This document shows positions 9,402-17,247 of a stretch of DNA of 28,461 nt, one piece after another; position 1 is the stretch's first letter; the number at the start of each line of letters is the position of its first letter. The position numbers and the translations under genes are program-made. This DNA is from Sphingomonas bacterium (lineage in GTDB: Bacteria; Pseudomonadota; Alphaproteobacteria; Sphingomonadales; Sphingomonadaceae). The stretch covers positions 1 through 28,461 of the forward strand of contig NZ_CAHJWX010000002.1 of NCBI RefSeq assembly GCF_903643065.1, in the 5' to 3' direction. The notes under the pieces are model-generated. The model was not told the DNA's origin. It did not search any database and saw nothing but the letters and a program-made list of their open reading frames with translations.

Positions 9402-11627
9402 TCAGATCTTGAGCGACAAGGTCGCGGACACCGTGCGAGGCGGCGCGAAGAAACGGGCGAGGTCGGGGACGGTCGACAGGAAGTAAGCCTTGTCCGTCAG
9501 GTTCTTGCCGTCGATGCTCAGCCGCATCCTGCCGCCATCCGTCTCGATCCCCAGCTCGCCATTGACCAGCGTGTAGCTGGGCTGGATGACGCTGGGGATG
9601 AAGGCGTCGTCGGTTCGGAAAGACGCCGTGTGGAAGACGTTGCCGCCAATGAAGATGTGACTGTCATCGCTCAACGGCAAGCGGTACTCGCCCCCGGCCG
9701 TGTACTGGATTTTCGGGATGTAGCGCTGGGTCGTCCCGGCCGTCGGACCGGAGACGACGCGGGAATGAAGATAACCGCCGTTCGCATAGATCGTCAGGGC
9801 CTCGATCGGATGCGCCTCCAGATCCGCCTCCACGCCCTTGATGTGGAGGTCCTTGGACACGATCGGGAACGGCCGGTTGGTATCGGCGGCTTGCAGGCCG
9901 ATATACCGCGTGATGAAGCCGGCCAGGTTCAGCCTGACGTGACGGTCGAGAAGCTCGGTCTTCAGTCCCGCCTCCAGGTTCTTCGCGGTCTCGTTGCGGG
10001 TCGTGTTGAGAACGGAGCCGGTATCGATCTGAGGTTGTAGCGGGTAGGTGAAGACATACCCTCCCGGCCGGTAGCCGGTGCCGTAATTGACATAGGTCAG
10101 GATGTCCGGCGTGAGCTGGTAATCCGTACCGACCTTGTAGGTCACCTTCTGGAAGTGAACCTTGCTGCTGCCGGTATAGATGAGCTGATTGCCGGTACCG
10201 CCGTTCAGGATCGAGCGATCGAGTTCCTTGCGATCACGGCTGTAGCGACCGCCCGCTTCGATGCTCCACCGCTTCGTCAGCTTGTACGTTCCATCAGCAT
10301 ATCCCGCATAGCTGTACGAGAACTGATGATCGTTGACGCGGTCAATATTGAGGAAGTTGGCGAAGTGCCGGATGTTCTCATTATAGTAGAAGAGTCCCCC
10401 GACCACGTTGAACGGACCATCGCCGTTGGTCGACGCCTGCAGTTCCTGCGAGACCTGGTGCTGTCGCTTGAAGTCGGGCAGCAGCAGCCCGGTGACGTTC
10501 GGGATGCTGCCAAGGTCGATCGAGTCGAAGTCATGCAAACCCCGGTAGGAGGTGATCGACTTCAGCGTGACCGCGCCCAGGTCATAGGCCACGCGCCCGG
10601 CGAAACCATAGGAAGACAGATATCCTGCGTCGGCGCCGTTTTCACCCACCTTGTAAGGCGAACCGAACAGGTTGGCGCACGAGGATGGGGAAGTCGTGGA
10701 ACAGCCTGCCAGCGGCGTGCCGGACGAAGAACCCCCGGTATCCTTCGAATAATCGGCCGAAAGATCGACAGTCAATTCACTCGTCGGCTGATATTTCAGC
10801 GCAAGCCGCGCGCTCTTGCGCTCGATCCGGTTGTCCCGGAAACCGGTGTCGTTTCCATTGCCATCGACGACCTTCAGATAGCCGGCGCGATTGCGCACGC
10901 CTGCATCGATCTTCACGGCGAGCTTGTCCGCGACGATCGGGATGGATGCACTCACCGTCGCGTCGACGCGCTTGAAGTTCCCGTAAGTGAAGGCGCCTCG
11001 ATAGTGCGCCTCTTCGAGGTCCGGCTGGCGGGTGATATATTTGACCGCGCCGACGGTCGAGTTGCGGCCGTACAATGTTCCTTGCGGCCCACGCAGGATC
11101 TCGATCCGGTCCAGGTCCAGGACGTCGAGCAGCGCACCCTGCACCCGGCCGAGATAGACGTCGTCGAGATACTGCCCGACCGGGTTCTCGACGTTGAAGG
11201 CGAGCGCGTCCTGACCCACGCCGCGGATGAACACCTGCACGGCGCCGGTGCCCGCGCCGGACCGCGCGACCTGGACGTTGGGCGACAGCCCGTTCAGATC
11301 GGTGGTGTCCTTGATCGCGAGCCGCTCAAATTGCTCCTGGCCCAGCGCCGACATCGTGACGGGCACGGACTGAAGCGTCTCGTTGCGCCTGCGCGCGGTG
11401 ACCGTGATGTCGCCATTGCCCGGCGACGCATCGCCCTGCGGCGTGCCGGTCGCTTCGGGCGATGCCTGCGGAGATGAAGCCTGCGGGGACGGGGCTTGCG
11501 GCGACGAGGCCTGCGAAGGCGGGTCCGCCGCCAGCGCCGTGGACGCTTGTATCAGCGCCAGGGCCATCGCGCCCACAGCGAGTCGCGTGCGCAACATCCT
11601 GAACCGGCAGCGGTCTGCTCGCATCAT
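9402..11627 (-). CDS. TonB-dependent outer-membrane receptor of the catabolic island
   Basis: TonB-powered outer-membrane importer, 741 residues. The signal peptide (about residues 1-33) ends STALA. A low-complexity Pro/Ser/Gln/Ala linker follows at about 36-60 and then a TonB box, DITVTA, near 73-78. The plug shows VFIRGVGQDALAFNVENPVG and DLDRIEILRGPQGTLYGRNS, the hallmark of this receptor family. The barrel ends PPRTVSATLSLKI. The open frame reaches 11717, but ATG 11627 is preferred (AAGGGG five bases upstream; a second ATG lies at 11624). It is divergent from the bicupin gene at 11910. A TTGTATACAG operator lies 33 bp upstream of the start, the same motif as in front of the two cupin genes, so co-regulation is likely. 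It probably brings in the substrate of the pathway encoded downstream; this is inference. Confidence 0.95.
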   Translation of the reverse strand: MMRADRCRFRMLRTRLAVGAMALALIQASTALAADPPSQASSPQAPSPQASSPQASPEATGTPQGDASPGNGDITVTARRRNETLQSVPVTMSALGQEQFERLAIKDTTDLNGLSPNVQVARSGAGTGAVQVFIRGVGQDALAFNVENPVGQYLDDVYLGRVQGALLDVLDLDRIEILRGPQGTLYGRNSTVGAVKYITRQPDLEEAHYRGAFTYGNFKRVDATVSASIPIVADKLAVKIDAGVRNRAGYLKVVDGNGNDTGFRDNRIERKSARLALKYQPTSELTVDLSADYSKDTGGSSSGTPLAGCSTTSPSSCANLFGSPYKVGENGADAGYLSSYGFAGRVAYDLGAVTLKSITSYRGLHDFDSIDLGSIPNVTGLLLPDFKRQHQVSQELQASTNGDGPFNVVGGLFYYNENIRHFANFLNIDRVNDHQFSYSYAGYADGTYKLTKRWSIEAGGRYSRDRKELDRSILNGGTGNQLIYTGSSKVHFQKVTYKVGTDYQLTPDILTYVNYGTGYRPGGYVFTYPLQPQIDTGSVLNTTRNETAKNLEAGLKTELLDRHVRLNLAGFITRYIGLQAADTNRPFPIVSKDLHIKGVEADLEAHPIEALTIYANGGYLHSRVVSGPTAGTTQRYIPKIQYTAGGEYRLPLSDDSHIFIGGNVFHTASFRTDDAFIPSVIQPSYTLVNGELGIETDGGRMRLSIDGKNLTDKAYFLSTVPDLARFFAPPRTVSATLSLKI
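11464..11523 (-). repeat. Four imperfect 15-bp tandem repeats inside the receptor gene
   Basis: Units 11464-11478, 11479-11493, 11494-11508 and 11509-11523 share a GCxTGCG core and encode a Pro/Ser-Ser-Pro-Gln-Ala pentapeptide repeat just after the signal peptide. Such repeats can gain or lose units without breaking the frame. They give a flexible linker in front of the TonB box. Confidence 0.8.
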
Positions 11628-11659
11628 GATAGCCCCTTTTGTTTCGCTTTGGCAAAATC

Positions 11660-11669
11660 TTGTATACAG
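11660..11669. promoter_or_regulatory. GntR/FadR-type operator candidate before receptor
   Basis: TTGTATACAG, centred on the palindrome TGTATACA, fits the FadR-subfamily pattern (pyrimidine-GT..AC-purine). It lies 33 bp upstream of the receptor ATG at 11627, where a repressor would block transcription. Confidence 0.6.
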
Positions 11670-11850
11670 ACTGACCCCTGTGACGAAGGCTGTCAAATAA
11701 AATGAGCAGCGACACACGGGAGCGTAAATCCGTTTGGTGACCCCGATCGTGATCTGCTGGCGGGACAGGCGATCGCCGCGCGACGAGCTTGGTCCCGGAC
11801 CACCGCGCGATCAGCCCTCCTCGCCGATTTGGACTCGCTCGGCGCGGCTA

Positions 11851-11865
11851 TGTTGTATACCAACA
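11851..11865. promoter_or_regulatory. GntR/FadR-type operator candidate before bicupin
   Basis: TGTTGTATACCAACA has perfect 5-bp arms (TGTTG and CAACA) around TATAC. It lies 45 bp upstream of the bicupin ATG at 11910 and shares the TTGTATAC core with three other sites in the island. Confidence 0.6.
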
Positions 11866-11909
11866 GGGCGGATCGTGAAGCTGGATGCACGTCAAGACAG
11901 GATGCTCGG

Positions 11910-12725
11910 ATGAGTCGGCCGCATATCGAATTCATCTTCTCGCAATCGCTCGAATGGCAGGCCTGTGCGTCGCTCGCCGGGCGCGGCGATCTCGATTGCA
12001 AGCTCCTCAGCCAGGATGATGCGTTGGGGGAGACGTCGGCGATCCTGAAGATGCCGGCGGGATGGTCGGGGTCCGTCACGTCGGAGTTCCAGGAGGAGAT
12101 CTACCTTCTCGACGGCGAGCTCGACATCGGCGGCGCGCGGCAGTCGCGGGACGGTTACTGGCGCGTCCCGGCGGGCGTGGAACATCGTTGGTCGACCGAC
12201 ACCGGCGCCGTCGCGCTGACCTTGCAGAATGTCGCGACGCCGCTCGACGAACGGCAACTGGTCGCGATCGACACGCCCCGGATGCTCTGGGACAGAAGCG
12301 GCGTTCCCGAGCCGCTGAAATTCATGGGCATTGCGCGCAAGGTCCTGTTCGTCGACGACGACACGGGGCTGCACCGCACATGGCTGGTGTCCGTGTCACC
12401 CCAGATCGCGCCGTCGGGCGCGCTGCTCGCGACGGAGACGCATGGCTGCGCGGAGGAGGTGTTCATGCTGGCTGGCGATATCACCGGCCCGCAGGGGCCG
12501 ATGACGCCCGGCGCCTATTTCTGGCGGCCAAGCGACACCTTTCATGGGCCGTTCGGTTCGCGCGCTGGCGGGCTCGCGCTGACCCGCTTCCGGCACGGGC
12601 AGCAGACGACGATCTTCCACGATCGCACCCGGCCCTTCGCCTTCGAGGCGCCGTACCAGCCCGACCTGCCGGCCGAGCTCGCGCATCTGAGCACCGCCAG
12701 GCCGCCCGAAACGGCGCGCTATTGA
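11910..12725 (+). CDS. Bicupin-like protein, function unknown
   Basis: A 271-residue cytosolic protein with two cupin-like halves. The first half has EFQEEIYLLDGELDIGG followed by GYWRVPAGVEHRWSTDTG (about residues 62-100). The second has ATETHGCAEEVFMLAGDITG and GAYFWRPSDTFHGPFGS (about 172-215). Each half resembles the two conserved cupin motifs, with Glu and His residues that could bind a metal. Cupins of this type include dioxygenases, isomerases and ureide-processing enzymes; the sequence does not let me choose. The frame opens at 11829, but ATG 11910 is chosen because CAGGA lies seven bases upstream and the operator lies before it. It begins a unit with the MFS transporter 72 bp downstream. 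An ureidoglycine aminohydrolase (also bicupin) was considered but the sequence does not resemble it closely. Confidence 0.75.
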   Translation: MSRPHIEFIFSQSLEWQACASLAGRGDLDCKLLSQDDALGETSAILKMPAGWSGSVTSEFQEEIYLLDGELDIGGARQSRDGYWRVPAGVEHRWSTDTGAVALTLQNVATPLDERQLVAIDTPRMLWDRSGVPEPLKFMGIARKVLFVDDDTGLHRTWLVSVSPQIAPSGALLATETHGCAEEVFMLAGDITGPQGPMTPGAYFWRPSDTFHGPFGSRAGGLALTRFRHGQQTTIFHDRTRPFAFEAPYQPDLPAELAHLSTARPPETARY

Positions 12726-12797
12726 GCCGCCGGTCGTGAGGGTGGCAGCGGATGCGATGACCTCGCCCATCCCCGGCTTGCCGCTCGGAGGTCTTGC

Positions 12798-14048
12798 GTG
12801 ACGGCTATCGCGTCGACCGCCGTCACGCGGCCGGTCGATGGCAGGTTGCGCGTCTGCCTGATCGTGGGGGTGGCATGTTGCATCCTGTTCGCGACCAACG
12901 GCTTCATCCTGAGCGGGTTGACGGTGTTCGACAGCCGCATGTTGCAGGAACTCGGCCTGAGCAACACGGCGCTCAGGCTTCGCGACACCATCACCGTCGC
13001 GACGCTGGGCATCACGATGCCGATCATCGGCCTGATGATCGACCGGCTGCCGGTGCGGCCGATCCTGATCGGCGGCCTGCTGACGATGGTGTTCGCCTTT
13101 GCGGCCTATACCAGGGTGGACTCGCTCTGGCAGATCTACGCGTTGCACGTCCTGCTTGGGATCTGCCAGGCGACCAGCGGCGTCCTCGCCTGCGTGTTCC
13201 TGGTGTCCGGCTCGACTGGACAGCATCGCGGCATGGCGCTGGGCATATTGATCGCGGGCTCCGGCGCGGGCAACGCGGTCATCCCGGGACTGAACAGCCT
13301 CCTGCTCGACCATATGCCCTGGCGGACGGCGATCCTGTCGGGCGCCGTGGCGGGCGGCCTCCTGATCCCGTTGGTGCTGGCGATCGTTCGCGAGCCTCCC
13401 AGGGCCGCCCGTCCCGAAGCCGCCGGCTGGCGCGGCGGGGCCAGCCGCCTGCTGCCGATCCTGCGCTCCCCGGACTTCACGGCCCTGGCGATCACCGCGT
13501 CCGGCACCGTGTTCTGCGTGATCGTGCTCGCGACCAACCTGAGCCTGTACGCGGTGAGCCCCGGCGTCGCGCGCGCCTCGTTGGGACCGGTCCTGCTCCT
13601 TGCCCTGTTCGGCGCCGCCGTGGTGGCTCAGTTACTGGCCGGTGTGGCCACGTATCGGTTGCCGGCCTGGCTCATCCACATGGTGGCCGTGATCGTGATG
13701 GGCGCCGGCGCGACGGTGCTGGCGGCCGCGCCGGCGAGCTTCGCCGTGCCGGCGGTGGCGCTGTTCGGGTTGGGCTGGGGGGCGAACAGCACGATGCTTC
13801 AGGTCAGGCCGACGATGTTGTTCGACGGACCGTCGCTCGGCCTCATCCTGTCGCTCCTGGCGTTGACCGAGACGATGGGCGGCGCGCTTGGCCCCGTCGT
13901 CGCCGGCTATATCCGCGATCGGACCGGATCGTTCGCGCCGGTCTTCGCGCTGGTCGCCGGTCTGATGGTTGCCCTGGCGATACTGACTTTCCTGGCGTCG
14001 GCGAAACGGTCGGCGCGCGCTCTGCCCATCGGGCCGATCGAGCAGTGA
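12798..14048 (+). CDS. MFS transporter
   Basis: Major facilitator superfamily carrier, 416 residues, with about 12 predicted membrane segments. The first helix pair includes LIVGVACCILFATNGFILSG; the loop between helices 2 and 3 reads GLMIDRLPVRPILIGG, a version of the MFS G-x-x-x-D-R-x-x-R signature. A hydrophilic loop near the middle (about residues 190-215, rich in Arg and Ala) separates the two six-helix halves. The GTG start at 12798 has a strong GGAGG six bases upstream (12787-12791). It follows the bicupin gene by 72 bp with no terminator, so the two are probably co-transcribed. It likely moves the pathway substrate or an intermediate across the inner membrane. Substrate cannot be predicted. 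Confidence 0.92.
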   Translation: MTAIASTAVTRPVDGRLRVCLIVGVACCILFATNGFILSGLTVFDSRMLQELGLSNTALRLRDTITVATLGITMPIIGLMIDRLPVRPILIGGLLTMVFAFAAYTRVDSLWQIYALHVLLGICQATSGVLACVFLVSGSTGQHRGMALGILIAGSGAGNAVIPGLNSLLLDHMPWRTAILSGAVAGGLLIPLVLAIVREPPRAARPEAAGWRGGASRLLPILRSPDFTALAITASGTVFCVIVLATNLSLYAVSPGVARASLGPVLLLALFGAAVVAQLLAGVATYRLPAWLIHMVAVIVMGAGATVLAAAPASFAVPAVALFGLGWGANSTMLQVRPTMLFDGPSLGLILSLLALTETMGGALGPVVAGYIRDRTGSFAPVFALVAGLMVALAILTFLASAKRSARALPIGPIEQ

Positions 14049-14092
14049 TCGAAGGCCTAAGCCCGATCGGACGGCCGGCGCTCGATATCGGT

Positions 14093-14102
14093 TTGTGTAC
14101 AA
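14093..14102. promoter_or_regulatory. GntR/FadR-type operator candidate, distal site before second cupin
   Basis: TTGTGTACAA, differing by one base from the palindrome TTGTATACAA. It is 124 bp upstream of the cupin ATG at 14226, and its centre is 52 bp (about five helical turns) from the next site, an arrangement suited to cooperative binding. Confidence 0.55.
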
Positions 14103-14129
14103 TTGAAGGCCGCGTTCGGCTGTATCCGG

Positions 14130-14154
14130 TTGACAGATCGGTTCCTGTATACAA
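14130..14154 (+). promoter_or_regulatory. Proximal operator and possible promoter before second cupin
   Basis: CTGTATACAA (14145-14154) is another copy of the operator, 72 bp upstream of the cupin ATG. A consensus -35, TTGACA, lies at 14130-14135; the nearest -10-like TACAAT (14150-14155) is only 14 bp away, shorter than the normal 16-18, so the promoter assignment is weak. The operator would overlap the -10 element. Confidence 0.5.
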
Positions 14155-14225
14155 TGAGCGGGCGACCGCTCTACGTCGGGGTAGCGGCCATGCCGCATCC
14201 CACGTTGCGCTGAAGGGGAAAGTCG

Positions 14226-15083
14226 ATGGCGTTTGACTATATCCTCCTCGACACCAGCACCATGCCGGTGACCGATGTAGCGGATCATCCCGGTGCCAGG
14301 GTCCAAACCTTGCTGCGGGACGAGGATTACCCCGGCGCGGTGGAGATCAATTTCGGGCCATCCGGTTTCACCGACCGGATACGCGAACTGCTCGGCCACG
14401 GTCCGCACCGCCATTACCATCGCTCCGTCAACGAGCGGCACTATGTGCTGGAGGGCGACTACCCGATCTTCCATTGGAAGGATCCCGCCAACGAAGGCGC
14501 GCTCACCCGCTTGCATCGGCACCATTACCTGGAAAACCCGCCGATGACGCTGCACGGCATCACGGGTGACACCGTCCCCGAGCTGGGCTGGAAGCATCTT
14601 CGCTGGAGCGACGGGCTCGGCACCGACATCTACGAGCCGGGTGCCGCCGAGGAGACGCTGGAAGTGGCGTTCTCGCGGCCCTATCCGGAGGTGCCGTTCG
14701 CGGATCCGATCCTGGTCCATGCCGAGGACCTGCCCTGGCAGCCGAGCCCGGTCAGGCCCGGCTGGCGGACGAAGCAACTGACGCGCGGTGTCAACAGCGC
14801 GCGGGCGGCGACCCTCGTCTCGATCCCGGCCGGGTCGAGCGATCGGATCGAGATCACGCCGCCCGACCAGGGCGAGACCAGCTGGTTGTTCGTCATCTCG
14901 GGCGACCTCGCGCTGGAGATCGTGACGCCAGATGGCGCAAGTCCAGCGAAGCTGCGCGAAGGCGGCTTCCTGGCCTGGGCCGAGGGTTCCGCGCCACGCT
15001 CCAGCGGGGCGTCGCTCAGCGACGGCGGATGCGTCCTTCTGTGCGTCGGGCATGCGCTGGGCGCCGTCGCACCAGACCAATGA
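14226..15083 (+). CDS. Cupin-domain protein, function unknown
   Basis: A 285-residue cytosolic protein. A cupin motif 1, HRHYHRSVNERHYVLEG, is at about residues 61-77: it has the H-x-H and Glu needed for a metal site. A histidine-rich HRHHYLENPPMTLHGI (about 97-112) may supply cupin motif 2. A second, weaker cupin-like half follows (TSWLFVISGDLALEIVTPDG near 221-240). So it is probably a bicupin with one intact metal site, perhaps an oxygenase or a ureide/amide-processing enzyme. The start ATG at 14226 has AAGGGGA seven bases upstream. It is followed 35 bp later by the ureidoglycolate lyase-like gene and preceded by two operators, so it should be induced together with the receptor and bicupin genes. 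Confidence 0.78.
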   Translation: MAFDYILLDTSTMPVTDVADHPGARVQTLLRDEDYPGAVEINFGPSGFTDRIRELLGHGPHRHYHRSVNERHYVLEGDYPIFHWKDPANEGALTRLHRHHYLENPPMTLHGITGDTVPELGWKHLRWSDGLGTDIYEPGAAEETLEVAFSRPYPEVPFADPILVHAEDLPWQPSPVRPGWRTKQLTRGVNSARAATLVSIPAGSSDRIEITPPDQGETSWLFVISGDLALEIVTPDGASPAKLREGGFLAWAEGSAPRSSGASLSDGGCVLLCVGHALGAVAPDQ

Positions 15084-15118
15084 TACCTGCCGCGCCACCG
15101 GTTACAGGAGATTACCAG

Positions 15119-15673
15119 ATGCAGACGATCCGCCTTCCGCTCCAACTGGCCACACCGGAAACGGTCGCTCCGTTCGGATCGCTGCTCGCCGTCCCGGCCG
15201 AGAAGGGCGAGGCGCTGCCGGTCGCCTTTTATGAAGGGAGCGTCGAGGTCTACAAGCCGTCCAAGTTCGTGTCGGATCACGAGACCGAGCTGAACATCGC
15301 GCGCGTCAATCGTCGCAAGCCCGAGGTCCAGTGGATGGAGCGCCATTTCAAGCACACCCAGACCTTCATCCCGATGGGCGGGCGCCCGTTCGTGATGGTG
15401 CTCGCGCCATCCACCGCCGACGATTTGCCCGACCCGACGAGCGCCAAGGCGCTGCTGTTCGACGGCTCGGGCGGGTTCTGCATGGACATCGGCGTCTGGC
15501 ATGAGTTTCCGTTCGCCCTGGCCGACGATACGCACGTGATCGTCGTTCTCCGCTCGGAGGCCACGAACTCGCTGATGAAGTCGGTCGTTCACGATGGCGA
15601 GGCGAGCGGTGGCGACATCGACAAGAAGGATCTTCAGCGCCGCTTGTCTGTGACGCTCGAACCGATCTTCTGA
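15119..15673 (+). CDS. Ureidoglycolate lyase family protein (AllA-like)
   Basis: A 184-residue member of the ureidoglycolate lyase (AllA) family, which splits (S)-ureidoglycolate into glyoxylate and urea at the end of allantoin/purine catabolism. The family core is visible: HTQTFIPMGGRPFVMVLAP at about residues 79-97 and GVWHEFPFAL at about 125-134, both lining the AllA active site. Length is slightly above the usual 160-175. The frame opens at 15029, but ATG 15119 is chosen for its AGGAG (15106-15110) and because the family begins close to this point. It lies 35 bp after the cupin gene in the same direction. No allantoinase or allantoate amidohydrolase is nearby, so the substrate may be a related ureido- or amido-hydroxy acid rather than ureidoglycolate itself. 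Confidence 0.82.
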   Translation: MQTIRLPLQLATPETVAPFGSLLAVPAEKGEALPVAFYEGSVEVYKPSKFVSDHETELNIARVNRRKPEVQWMERHFKHTQTFIPMGGRPFVMVLAPSTADDLPDPTSAKALLFDGSGGFCMDIGVWHEFPFALADDTHVIVVLRSEATNSLMKSVVHDGEASGGDIDKKDLQRRLSVTLEPIF

Positions 15674-15682
15674 TCGTCACGG

Positions 15683-15716
15683 GCATCCTCGCCGAACGGC
15701 TTTTGGCCGAGGATGC
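15683..15716. terminator. Hairpin between convergent genes, candidate bidirectional terminator
   Basis: GCATCCTCG (15683-15691) pairs perfectly with CGAGGATGC (15708-15716) about 10 bp after the lyase-like stop codon. A TTTT run lies in the loop and none follows the stem, so it is a stem-only candidate. It separates two converging transcripts. Confidence 0.6.
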
Positions 15717-15751
15717 TCGCGGCGGAGAAGGTGGGCGGTGGTGCCGCTCCG

Positions 15752-16615
15752 CTACGATGCCCACCGTTCCTCGAATGCCCAGACCTCCTCGAACCCGATC
15801 AACCGGCAGAAATGCTGGAAATCGTGCAGCGGCACATCGGGCATCACGCTGGTTCCGGTCGTCTTGAAGCGGGTCAGGGCGTGGCGCACGGCCGCCGCCG
15901 CCGCGAGGCCGCACATGGCCGGGTAGATCGCGCATGCATAGCCGATCTCCTGAAGCGTCTGCGCCGGCAGGATCGGCGTGACGCCGCCGTCGGCCATGTT
16001 GGCGATGCACGGCTTCGGTATCGACGCGCAGGCCTGCCGCATCTCCTCCTGCGTCAACAGCGCTTCGGGAAAGATTAGGTCGGCGCCGGCCGCGGCATAG
16101 GCTTCGCATCGCCTGAGCATCGCTTCGAACCCTTCGCCGGCGCGTGCGTCGGAACGAGCGATGATCAGCAGGTCGGGATCGGTGCGCGCGGCCAGGGCGA
16201 CCTCGATCTTGCGGATCATGTCCTGGGTCGGCAGGCAGCGCTTGTAGGGCGTGTGACCGCACTTTTTGGGAAACTCCTGATCCTCGATCTGGACCGCCGA
16301 CACGCCCGCCGCCTCATAGCCCCGGACCGTGTGGTGGACGTTGAGCAGGCCGCCATAGCCGGTGTCGGCGTCCGCGATCACCGCCGCGCCGCCGCAGGTG
16401 CGTACCAGCGTCGCCATGCGATCGACCATCTGGCTGTATGTCGCGATCCCCGCGTCCGGCAGCCCATAGGCCGAGGCGGTGAGCCAGTATCCCGTGCCAT
16501 AGACGACGTCGAAGCCGACATCCTTCGCGATCGTCGCCGAGATCATGTCCTGCAGCCCGGGCGCGGCGAAGAAGGTGCCGTTCTCCACCTTTTGGCGCAG
16601 GATGGGGTTCGCCAT
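15752..16615 (-). CDS. Isocitrate lyase/PEP mutase superfamily lyase
   Basis: A 287-residue TIM-barrel enzyme. Members cut C-C bonds of 2-hydroxy (branched) dicarboxylates, for example 2-methylisocitrate lyase or 2,3-dimethylmalate lyase, giving pyruvate or glyoxylate plus a second acid. The metal-binding segment DADTGYGG is at about residues 82-89 and the catalytic loop EDQEFPKKCGH at 111-121, with the catalytic Cys at 119; this loop points to a lyase rather than a PEP mutase. Its size fits the short methylisocitrate/dimethylmalate lyase branch. ATG 16615 is chosen over an upstream start at 16630 because AAGGAG lies seven bases before it and the previous gene stops at 16627. It is the last gene of the LysR-LeuC-LeuD-amidase operon, which would supply its hydroxy-dicarboxylate substrate. 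Confidence 0.88.
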   Translation of the reverse strand: MANPILRQKVENGTFFAAPGLQDMISATIAKDVGFDVVYGTGYWLTASAYGLPDAGIATYSQMVDRMATLVRTCGGAAVIADADTGYGGLLNVHHTVRGYEAAGVSAVQIEDQEFPKKCGHTPYKRCLPTQDMIRKIEVALAARTDPDLLIIARSDARAGEGFEAMLRRCEAYAAAGADLIFPEALLTQEEMRQACASIPKPCIANMADGGVTPILPAQTLQEIGYACAIYPAMCGLAAAAAVRHALTRFKTTGTSVMPDVPLHDFQHFCRLIGFEEVWAFEERWAS

Positions 16616-16626
16616 GCCGGACTCCT

Positions 16627-17247
16627 TCAAAGTCGGTCGAGATAGGCGATGATGTCGCTCTCACCGACCACATCGGCGTATTTCGCCTCCATGTCGAACA
16701 GGCTGGCTTCGTGCGGTCCGCTGTGTCGATCGCCGCAAGCCTCGCGGACCACGGTCGGGATGAAGCCATGCGACATCGCGTCGACGCAGGTCGCCCGCAC
16801 GCAGCCGCTCGTGCTCAGCCCGGTGAGGATGACGCTGTCGACGCCGAGCGAGGTCAGGGTCGAGGCCAGCGAGGTGCCGAAGAAGGCGCTAGGATATTGT
16901 TTGGAGATCACCAGCTCATCGTCGCGCGGCTCCAGGCCCCTCGGCCACGCGCCCATCGGATCACCACGCCGGAAATAGCGCAACGGCCTGGATTTCTCGT
17001 AGAAGCGACCGCCATCCATCGCGGCCGGATGATAAACGACGTTGGTGAGGATCACCGGCCGCCGCTTGGCGTGGGCAGCCGCGCGGATGCGGAGCGCGGA
17101 CGCGAGCGCTTCGTCGACGCCGGCATAGAGGTCGCACGCAGGATCGAAATAGGCCTCGACGAAGTCCACGAGGATCAGCGCCGGCGCCTTGCCGAAACCG
17201 ATCTTCTGCCCAAAGGCACGAGCGTAGTTTTCCTCAAGCGCGGTCAT
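16627..17247 (-). CDS. Isochorismatase-family amidohydrolase (N-carbamoylsarcosine/maleamate amidase type)
   Basis: A 206-residue cysteine hydrolase of the isochorismatase fold. The triad can be placed: Asp28 in ALILVDFVEAYFD, Lys116 in ELVISKQYPSAFFGT, and the nucleophile Cys149 in LTGLSTSGCVRATCVDAM. The N-terminal YARAFGQKIGFGKAPALILVD resembles N-carbamoylsarcosine amidases and maleamate amidohydrolases, which release ammonia (and carbon dioxide) from carbamoyl or amide groups. RutB, another family member, is the other candidate, given the RutA-type gene nearby. ATG 17247 overlaps the LeuD stop as ATGA with AAGGAG seven bases upstream, so translation is coupled; a TTG at 17253 is less likely. 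Predicted job: remove amide nitrogen from a ring-opened intermediate before the hydratase. Confidence 0.85.
   Translation of the reverse strand: MTALEENYARAFGQKIGFGKAPALILVDFVEAYFDPACDLYAGVDEALASALRIRAAAHAKRRPVILTNVVYHPAAMDGGRFYEKSRPLRYFRRGDPMGAWPRGLEPRDDELVISKQYPSAFFGTSLASTLTSLGVDSVILTGLSTSGCVRATCVDAMSHGFIPTVVREACGDRHSGPHEASLFDMEAKYADVVGESDIIAYLDRL

Larger units (their letters stand above)
11628..11909. promoter_or_regulatory. Divergent control region of receptor and bicupin genes
   Basis: This 282-bp gap holds promoters for the receptor (minus) and the bicupin (plus). It contains two GTATAC-centred operators, listed separately, one near each start codon. On the minus strand a TTGACA occurs at about 11692-11697, but no well-spaced -10 follows it. 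The middle (11703-11828) stays open on the plus strand in the bicupin frame but translates to nothing recognisable. Confidence 0.6.

Noticed and set aside
10155..11477. 440-residue open frame opposite the second receptor
   Set aside because: Antisense to a clear TonB receptor, no domain or ribosome binding site found.
11910..12725. Ureidoglycine aminohydrolase (AllE) as identity of the bicupin
   Set aside because: Both are bicupins, but the sequence as remembered does not resemble AllE beyond the fold motifs.
14130..14155. Consensus sigma-70 promoter (TTGACA plus TACAAT)
   Set aside because: Spacing of 14 bp is too short for a confident call; kept only as a weak possibility.
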